This document shows positions 7,101 through 12,003 of a stretch of DNA of 12,003 bases, piece by piece. The DNA is from an uncultured Bacteroidota bacterium (GTDB taxonomy: Bacteria > Bacteroidota > Bacteroidia > Bacteroidales > UBA12481), in assembly GCA_903832165.1 (NCBI GenBank), contig CAILAQ010000223.1:1-12003 (forward strand). The letters are read 5' to 3'. The stretch's first letter is position 1. Each line of letters begins with the position of its first letter. The position numbers and the translations under genes were made by a program. The notes under the pieces were generated by a model. The model did no database searches. It was not told where the DNA came from and worked only from the letters and a program-made list of their open reading frames with translations.

Positions 7101-7727
7101 GTGAGCCGGTTCGTGCTGAACCTGGAAGAATGCCTCCCCTTTCAGCTCGACTCTTCTATTAATTTTGGCAAATTTCTTCGGAACTCTGAGTTCAGAATTT
7201 GAATTCAGCACAATGGCCGATCCGTCTGTGAGTGTATCCTGCACGGGTGTCACTGTGGCCGCAAAAGTCTCATAACCGCGATCCTGCCTGTTTTGGTTCA
7301 TCCTGATAAACACCACTGAAGCCACCCCGATCAGCAGCATTGCTGCAACGGCCATAACCAGCCTCAGGGCGCGCTTACTTGATAAAGACCGGGGAGACAG
7401 AAGACGGGATGAAGACAGAAGACGGGAAGACGGATGAGACGAGTGACCATTAACCTCCTCACCTATTTTAACCTCCTCACCTTCTCTCTTCTCCTCTCCT
7501 ATCCTCTTTTGCATGCGGTCCCACGCACGATTGGTATCAAAAGCTATTGATGCGGGCTCAAAGGTTCCGGCAGCGTTCCATGTCTTTTCAAGGCTCGCAA
7601 AGTAGGTGTGGTTCTCCTCCGATGCACTCAGCCAGGCCTCCACTGTTGCACGGCCCTGCTGCGAAATCTCATCCAGGAGATAAAGCACCAAAAGTTTCTG
7701 ATCGATATGGGTTTGATCCTTCTTCAT
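7068..7727 (-). CDS. FecR-family anti-sigma factor, N-terminal part, truncated by frameshift
   Basis: The ATG at 7727 is preferred over 7763: it has GAGG seven bases upstream and starts the typical N-terminus MKKDQTHIDQKLLVLYLLDE. Residues 1-77 are the cytoplasmic anti-sigma region (AWLSASEENHTYFASLEKTW, FDTNRAWDRMQKRI). Residues about 78-116 are an unusual low-complexity linker of EE/GEEV and SSRLLS units. A membrane segment follows (about 120-142, RLVMAVAAMLLIGVASVVFI), then the first half of the FecR domain (LTDGSAIVLNSNSEL, RVELKGEAFFQVQHEPAHP). After HEPAHP the frame is lost and a stop arrives nine codons later, while the right sequence continues in another frame. It follows the sigma gene by 62 bases. 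FecR normally holds its sigma factor inactive and passes the surface signal. In E. coli, short N-terminal FecR fragments give constitutive activity, so if the break is real the sigma factor could be always on. Confidence 0.85.
   Translation of the reverse strand: MKKDQTHIDQKLLVLYLLDEISQQGRATVEAWLSASEENHTYFASLEKTWNAAGTFEPASIAFDTNRAWDRMQKRIGEEKREGEEVKIGEEVNGHSSHPSSRLLSSSRLLSPRSLSSKRALRLVMAVAAMLLIGVASVVFIRMNQNRQDRGYETFAATVTPVQDTLTDGSAIVLNSNSELRVPKKFAKINRRVELKGEAFFQVQHEPAHPLSLMPDLAR
7381..7505. repeat. Low-complexity duplicated segment in the FecR linker
   Basis: Two different 14-base direct repeats are present, both at 18-base spacing: AGACAGAAGACGGG at 7395-7408 and 7413-7426, and TTAACCTCCTCACC at 7450-7463 and 7468-7481. 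The 18-base period equals six codons, so the frame is kept and the protein shows SSRLLS twice and a duplicated GEEV unit. The strand is strongly purine/pyrimidine biased. It lies between the anti-sigma region and the membrane segment, where FecR proteins tolerate variable length. Confidence 0.7.
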
Positions 7728-7789
7728 TTCGCCTCTATAGTTATGACAGTTTAAAACCGTCAATCACTAAACCAATTTCAAATATATTT

Positions 7790-8338
7790 TCACTCATCCC
7801 TGAAAAGTCCTTTAAATATCAAGAGTATCAATGGCAGATAATCCACCAGCCCCTCCCGCATGAATTTCAGCGCCTGATACATCTGGTTCTCCACCGTTTT
7901 CACCGATATATTAAGCCGGTCGGCGATTTCGCGGTATTTGAGCCCTTCGTAACGGCTGAGTATAAAAATTTTTCGCCGCTCGGCCGGCAGCTGGTCGATG
8001 GTCTCCTTAATGCGCTGTTCCAGTTCCGATACTATGGTTTCATCAATAAGAGTGGATTCACTTTCCTTCATATCCTCCTCATTGACAATCTTATGGGCAT
8101 CACGTATCGAGATATGATCGATTACGTTCATGCATCCGTTGCGTACGGCGCGGAACAGATAGGATTTGATGGTGGTATTGATAACCAGCCCTTCCCGGTT
8201 TTTCCACAGCTTGAAAAACACCTCCTGCACTACATCTTCAGCGGCATCAGGATCATTCAGAAAGAGGTTGGCATAAGAGCAGAGCCTGCTGTAATGCAGT
8301 TTGAAAAGCTTCTCAAAATCGGAGACATCCCTGATCAT
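7790..8338 (-). CDS. ECF sigma factor, FecI-like (Bacteroidota expansion family)
   Basis: The frame can be extended to 8425 inside the preceding gene, but the ATG at 8338 gives the usual N-terminus (MIRDVSDFEKLFKLHYSRLC) and a normal length of 182 residues. It begins one base after the stop codon of the beta-propeller gene. Region 2 is clear: YANLFLNDPDAAEDVVQEVF then FKLWKNRE, with the AEDVVQEVF core-binding helix. Region 4 is LPAERRKIFILSRYEGLKYR, then EIADRLNISVKTVENQMYQA, the helix-turn-helix that reads the -35 box. No anti-sigma or extra C-terminal domain is fused. It directs RNA polymerase to target promoters when released by the FecR partner encoded next. Likely targets are the STN protein operon and itself, but no matching promoter motif was identified. 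It may be transcribed together with the gene in front of it. Confidence 0.93.
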   Translation of the reverse strand: MIRDVSDFEKLFKLHYSRLCSYANLFLNDPDAAEDVVQEVFFKLWKNREGLVINTTIKSYLFRAVRNGCMNVIDHISIRDAHKIVNEEDMKESESTLIDETIVSELEQRIKETIDQLPAERRKIFILSRYEGLKYREIADRLNISVKTVENQMYQALKFMREGLVDYLPLILLIFKGLFRDE

Positions 8339-8339
8339 G

Positions 8340-10880
8340 CTATTCAACGATAAATTTCCGGCTAAGCCTTTGTCCGTTTTTAATAATATCGATAAGATAA
8401 ATCCCTTTATCCAATCCTGATACATTCACAGTATTGCTTGCGGATTCGGTTGACTGCATCATCACCAGCCTGCCATCAAGAGTATAAAAACGAAGTTCTG
8501 CACCAGCAAATCCCTGCTTATCGAAATCGATATTTACCTGACTATGGGCCGGTACCGGATAAATTCGGATATCGGAATCAGATAATACTGATACTGAAAT
8601 TCCCAGACTCCGGGGAACTGCAAAATCCCAGATTCCGCGGGCATAAGTTGCAAATCGGGCCGTACTTATTCCCGGTATATATTCAATATCCATATAATGA
8701 ACGAGAGGTGCTTTTTTTCCTGCGATATCACTCCAGCCACCAGTTGCAGTGCGTAGCATCATGGGTGCCACGCCGGTGGCGGCAAACAGAAGGCTCTCAT
8801 CTTCATTGGCATCGAATGCCTCCACGATGGTTTTGGGCAGTCCGGTGGAAAGTCCCTTGAATGTAGTTCCGTTATCAGAAGAATAATAGACAGCTGGATT
8901 GGAATAGCCGCTACCGCCCACCCATACCTTACCAAGCGTTAACCTGGATGGGAAAATTGCCCGGGCATAGAGGCTTCCAGACAGCAATTTTTTGCTCGAC
9001 CAGGATTTTCCTGCATCCACCGACCGGAAAAAGTAACCGTTAGCCGTGGCCACATACCAGTAACTGCTGTCGATTGGTGAAATCGCGATAGCTGTCACCA
9101 GATCGCCTGCCGTTGCTTTGAAATTATAGGAGTATTGAACCGCCGTGGCGTTGGCATTTTTTTGCGCTTGTATCCTGATAAGATAACTACCTGTGCTGCC
9201 CACAGGTGCGCCGGCGGTAAAGCATTGATCGGGATGTTGCGAGGGTACCCAGATCGGGGCTTCCCAGTAAGGGCACTCCTTGTTCACCCAGGAGGGCGAA
9301 AAAGTTGAAGGGGTAAAATCAGTTTCGGGAACAGTCACATAATTGCAGCCCACTCCCCACCACCAAACCCAGAAGGTCTGGCCATTATCGCCCGAGGCAA
9401 TATTGGTGACATCACCGTTCCAGATCATTCGAAAATCTGCAGCGCTTGTGCCATCGGACCCGCTGAGTGTTTTAAGGTAACCGTTATCCTGCGTACCCAC
9501 AAACATCTTTCCGGGCTCGCTGTACTTGGTAGACATTTTATAAATCTGCGTAGAATTAAGTCCGGGAACGCTCATGGTAACCATATGGTCATGAGCAGCA
9601 TCGCGCTTATACATACCACCATCCGTGCCAAAATAAACATCCGTTTGCCCGGCAGGATTCAGGCTCATGAGTGTTTTGGGCACATCGCCATGGTAAAGGG
9701 CATAGCTGTTGGTAGGATCCATGTCGATGAGCTTCCAGTTCTTACCTCCGTCCGTGCTCCGGATAGTGAGTACCCCTCCAAAATAGAGAGTATCAGCCGT
9801 GAATACAGAACCTGAAAAGGAGTTGTATCCAAATGGATAAGCAGCTACTCCATCGGCATAATCACCCTGGTGAGTCCAGGTAGTTCCGCCGTTATCCGAA
9901 GCATAATAGCGTGCAATTCCGGCATCACCCACCCAGGCACGCAGCCTTACCGGGTTGCTGTTGGAAGCGCCGGCAAGCAGCAGTCCGTTTTCCGAAATAA
10001 TTCCCGAAATTTTGCTTTTGAAAATCCGGCTGCCATCCTGGGAATTAACTACAAAAAGGCTGTCTTCCAAAGCGAGGTAAATATCCGGAGTTGTCTCCTG
10101 GCCAGTCATCCACATATCGCTGTGCTCATTTCTTGAGCCATCGCCGGTCCGGATTTTCGAGCGGTAAAATGCGGTAAAAGTCGTTCCCTGATCCGTTGAC
10201 TTATAAATGGTATAATAATCGGTTGATTTTTGTGCATGATACTCCTGTACAAACAGATAGATGGCATCGCGTGTTGATTTTCCCCGTCGGATTCCCGATA
10301 CCGGATATTGGAACAGCCCCGATGGTTTTTGCCAGGTTTTCCCTTCATCATCCGAATAAAATACACCCCAGCCATCCATGGTTTTCTGCCATCCGGCAAC
10401 AAAAATCCGGTTATGGTCGGCCATCGCAATAATATCAAGATAACAGGCAACTCCCTGAGCTACAGGAAACTGGTCGTTCAGGGATTTCCAATCCGTACCG
10501 TCAATATTCCCCTTGAAAACCAGCCCATGATCGCTCAGGCAATAGATTAATCCCGATTTGTAATCGATTTTCATATCGGTAATCCGGCCAGGAATATTTG
10601 CAGGTCCGCGCTCCGACCAGTATCTGTCAAGAGAATCGGATCCCGACTTGAGCTGCCGGGTTTCGATCAGCTGCCGCATGGAGGCTGCTTCAATGGTTTT
10701 CCAGTTATCGCCGAGTTCGGTGCGATTTATGGTATTGATCCATTCGGCAGGAACACCCTCCCGCTTAAGCTCACGTGCAGATTCATGCTTATCGGCAGCC
10801 GGGGAATCTGTCAGGATCGCGGTTAGCAGAGCCACTCCCAGGAGGACAATTACACAAGAGAAAACGGTGTACTTCTTCAT
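8340..10880 (-). CDS. Type IX-secreted Asp-box (BNR/sortilin-like) beta-propeller protein
   Basis: This 846-residue protein has an N-terminal signal/anchor sequence (MKKYTVFSCVIVLLGVALLT, residues 1-25), the motif ERGPANIPGRITDMKID (about 90-106) that often opens such propellers, and at least six Asp-boxes: SDDEGKTW (176), STDQGTTF (228), SDNGGTTW (328), STDGGKNW (375), SVDAGKSW (620) and SSDNGTTF (667). Asp-boxes mark turns of beta-propellers of the sialidase, GH74 and VPS10/sortilin types. The clear sialidase catalytic set was not seen, so enzymatic activity is uncertain and a binding role is equally possible. Residues 770-846 are a type IX secretion sorting domain (IRIYPVPA, LRFYTLDGRLV, VSGLDKGIYLIDI, LSRKFIVE), so the protein crosses the outer membrane and is attached to the surface or released. 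Its stop is one base before the sigma-factor ATG, which suggests co-transcription. Confidence 0.9.
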   Translation of the reverse strand: MKKYTVFSCVIVLLGVALLTAILTDSPAADKHESARELKREGVPAEWINTINRTELGDNWKTIEAASMRQLIETRQLKSGSDSLDRYWSERGPANIPGRITDMKIDYKSGLIYCLSDHGLVFKGNIDGTDWKSLNDQFPVAQGVACYLDIIAMADHNRIFVAGWQKTMDGWGVFYSDDEGKTWQKPSGLFQYPVSGIRRGKSTRDAIYLFVQEYHAQKSTDYYTIYKSTDQGTTFTAFYRSKIRTGDGSRNEHSDMWMTGQETTPDIYLALEDSLFVVNSQDGSRIFKSKISGIISENGLLLAGASNSNPVRLRAWVGDAGIARYYASDNGGTTWTHQGDYADGVAAYPFGYNSFSGSVFTADTLYFGGVLTIRSTDGGKNWKLIDMDPTNSYALYHGDVPKTLMSLNPAGQTDVYFGTDGGMYKRDAAHDHMVTMSVPGLNSTQIYKMSTKYSEPGKMFVGTQDNGYLKTLSGSDGTSAADFRMIWNGDVTNIASGDNGQTFWVWWWGVGCNYVTVPETDFTPSTFSPSWVNKECPYWEAPIWVPSQHPDQCFTAGAPVGSTGSYLIRIQAQKNANATAVQYSYNFKATAGDLVTAIAISPIDSSYWYVATANGYFFRSVDAGKSWSSKKLLSGSLYARAIFPSRLTLGKVWVGGSGYSNPAVYYSSDNGTTFKGLSTGLPKTIVEAFDANEDESLLFAATGVAPMMLRTATGGWSDIAGKKAPLVHYMDIEYIPGISTARFATYARGIWDFAVPRSLGISVSVLSDSDIRIYPVPAHSQVNIDFDKQGFAGAELRFYTLDGRLVMMQSTESASNTVNVSGLDKGIYLIDIIKNGQRLSRKFIVE

Positions 10881-10899
10881 GCGATTATGATATCGAGGT

Positions 10900-11080
10900 A
10901 GTCGGGTTTTTGAAGTAATAGATTCCGGGTTGTTGAAGTAATAGATTCGAATTGAGAATTTCGAATTCCGAAGTACAAGATTCAGGGCACCATGAAGTAG
11001 CAGATTTCTACTTCACGCATACTTGAATCTCCACCCTCGGAATTCGTAATTCTGAATTGGAATCTCAACCTTCTTACCTT
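10900..11080. repeat. Second copy of the intergenic inverted-repeat element (copy 2)
   Basis: It lies between the GH31 stop and the beta-propeller start, in the same plus-strand orientation as the copy at 2744-2916. Shared blocks include GGTTTTTGAAGTAA (10905-10918), the segment 10979-10996 (17 of 18 bases) and the right end 11035-11077 (40 of 43). The motif GAAGTAnnAGATT occurs four times (10912, 10935, 10970, 10994) against two in copy 1. The inner hairpin is kept with different bases: TGAAGTAG (10993-11000) pairs with CTACTTCA (11008-11015). The outer left arm is decayed, so the long terminal stem is lost. No promoter for the beta-propeller gene was recognised in this gap. Confidence 0.7.
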
Positions 11081-11082
11081 CC

Positions 11083-12003
11083 TTATAATATTGTTATCGC
11101 AGCAGCAGCGTCGGTACTCAGTTTTCCGGTGGTTATCCGCAGCACCCCGCCCCGGTCATTCGCCTCAAACTTCCAATCGCCCTCCGCACCTTCAATCTTC
11201 CCACTTACTCCTTTTACCTTTCCTTTTGCCTTTTGCCCTCTGCCTTCTGCCTTAATATCCTGCCCTTTTGCCTTAACAGCCGCAGGCAGTTGAGCGGTGT
11301 GAATCTCCAGCACATAAACCCTCTCCTTCAACCTCCCTTTAAAATCGCCCTTTGCGGCATTGATGACAATATCCATTCCCTTGCCTGCAGCGCGATTATC
11401 GGTGACCTCGAATTTCGTGGTTGCGAAAACTCCCTGCCGGTGCTCGCGGGTCAGACCGTCATCTTCATACATTTCAAATTCATTGTGGCCATTCGGATAA
11501 ATATCCAGCGTGAGGGTATCTGTTGGTTTTTCCCAATCGAAATACATTTTCTGGTACATCGGAATAATAGCGCCCGCACGTACAAACAGCGGAAGCTTAT
11601 CCAGCGGGGCCGGATAATTGCTGATCCATTTATTGCCTGAATTTACCGATCCGTCCCAGTAATCGATCCAGTTGCCGGCCGGGAAGTAGATGCTGTCGCG
11701 TTTGGCTTCGGATTTATATACCGGTGCCACCAGCAGGTCGCGGCCAAGCAGATATTCATATTGCGTTAATGATCCAAGTGCAACCGGATCGGTCGGATAT
11801 TCGAGTACGAGACCGCGTACCGCCGGAACCCCGGTATGGTTCGATTCGGCGCACAGGGTGTACATGTATGGGGTCATCCGCTGCTTGAGCTGCAGATATT
11901 TGCGGTTGATGCTGGTGAATGGTTCCCCAAACAACCACGGCTGTTTATCCTTAATACCGTTTTTATTGTTCGATGCCCAGCCCGACATGCCCATGAGCAC
12001 GGG
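11083..12003 (-). CDS. GH31 family glycosidase, C-terminal part, runs off the right edge
   Basis: The frame is open from base 12003 to the TAA at 11083-11085 (306 codons). The start and the catalytic nucleophile and acid/base regions lie outside. Family signatures visible are the end of the barrel (GMSGWASNNKNGIKDKQPWL, FGEPFTSINRKYLQLKQRM, TPYMYTLCAES), VPAVRGLVLEYPTDP, YEYLLGRDLLVAPVY, RDSIYFPAGNWIDYWDG, and YPAPLDKLPLFVRAGAIIPM. These lead into a DUF5110-type beta-domain (LTLDIYPNGHNEFEMYEDDG). GH31 enzymes include alpha-glucosidases, alpha-xylosidases and related exo-acting enzymes; specificity cannot be fixed from this part. Near the end a lysine/glycine-rich stretch (AVKAKGQDIKAEGRGQKAKG and onward) interrupts the beta-domain before the normal ending DRGGVLRITTGKLSTD; it is made of purine-rich simple repeat DNA. 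The beta-propeller gene follows 202 bases downstream, separated by the repeat element. Confidence 0.92.
   Translation of the reverse strand, partial: PVLMGMSGWASNNKNGIKDKQPWLFGEPFTSINRKYLQLKQRMTPYMYTLCAESNHTGVPAVRGLVLEYPTDPVALGSLTQYEYLLGRDLLVAPVYKSEAKRDSIYFPAGNWIDYWDGSVNSGNKWISNYPAPLDKLPLFVRAGAIIPMYQKMYFDWEKPTDTLTLDIYPNGHNEFEMYEDDGLTREHRQGVFATTKFEVTDNRAAGKGMDIVINAAKGDFKGRLKERVYVLEIHTAQLPAAVKAKGQDIKAEGRGQKAKGKVKGVSGKIEGAEGDWKFEANDRGGVLRITTGKLSTDAAAAITIL
11200..11280. repeat. Purine-rich simple repeat inside the GH31 coding sequence
   Basis: On the coding strand this stretch is a series of AAGGCAAAAGG, AAGGCAGAAGG and AGGGCAAAAGG units. Bases 11210-11240 (minus strand) align with the intergenic purine run at 1397-1430, differing by one-base changes in the A-runs. 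The frame stays open and encodes a Lys/Gly/Ala/Glu-rich insert of about 30 residues between two parts of the C-terminal beta-domain. It is a low-complexity expansion or a captured intergenic repeat. Confidence 0.65.

Noticed and set aside
7779..7786. TATATTTG on the minus strand as a -7 box for FecR
   Set aside because: It matches TAnnTTTG and sits before FecR, but no TTTG was found at a suitable distance upstream, so a promoter call is not supported.
7547..8353. Long plus-strand open frame (268 codons) antisense to FecR and the sigma factor
   Set aside because: The minus strand encodes clear FecR and ECF sigma domains over the same bases; the antisense translation has no signal, domain or repeat pattern of its own.
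8339..8425. N-terminal extension of the sigma factor
   Set aside because: It would overlap the conserved sorting domain of the preceding gene by 86 bases and adds no sigma-like sequence.
1..12003. A canonical polysaccharide utilisation locus
   Set aside because: GH92 and GH31 are at opposite edges, and no SusC-like transporter or SusD-like protein is present in the window.

Overview
The window looks like chromosomal DNA of a Bacteroidota (Bacteroidetes) bacterium. The evidence is a type IX secretion C-terminal sorting domain, an ECF sigma factor next to a FecR anti-sigma factor with a DUF4974-type C-terminus, an STN plus carboxypeptidase-regulatory-like module pair, a GH92 and a GH31 glycosidase, and a promoter that fits the Bacteroidota TTTG/TAnnTTTG consensus. 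No RNA gene, CRISPR array, transposase or phage gene was seen. The genus cannot be told from this sequence.

Layout. The left edge (1-1368, minus) holds the first 456 codons of a periplasmic GH92 mannosidase-like enzyme. A divergent intergenic region (1369-1586) carries an imperfect inverted repeat made of purine-rich simple sequence and a likely promoter. A plus-strand gene (1587-2741) follows; it encodes an exported protein with a carboxypeptidase-regulatory-like domain. A 173-bp element with perfect 21-bp terminal inverted repeats separates it from a long minus-strand block. In transcription order that block is: the end of a GH31 glycosidase (12003-11083), a second copy of the intergenic element, a type IX-secreted Asp-box beta-propeller protein (10880-8340), an ECF sigma factor (8338-7790), a FecR anti-sigma factor broken by a one-base frameshift (7727-6607), an outer-membrane-type protein joining STN and regulatory-like domains to 16-residue surface repeats (6620-4824), a DUF2807 lipoprotein with seven SGSG repeats (about 4730-3996), and a shorter protein with the same 16-residue repeats (3966-2932).

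How the genes may work together. Sigma factor, FecR and an STN protein in this order form the usual Bacteroidota cell-surface signalling unit. There the STN domain normally sits at the N-terminus of a TonB-dependent SusC-like transporter. Here the STN protein has no plug or 22-strand barrel. It continues into a repeat domain that is also present in the 344-aa protein two genes downstream. The locus therefore looks like a surface-signalling system whose sensor, and probably its output, is a set of short-repeat surface proteins rather than a nutrient transporter. This is inference from domain order.

A second theme is repetitive DNA. Purine-rich simple repeats lie between genes and also within the coding sequence of the GH31 C-terminus. 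The FecR linker carries a different duplicated low-complexity stretch. A structured intergenic element occurs twice.
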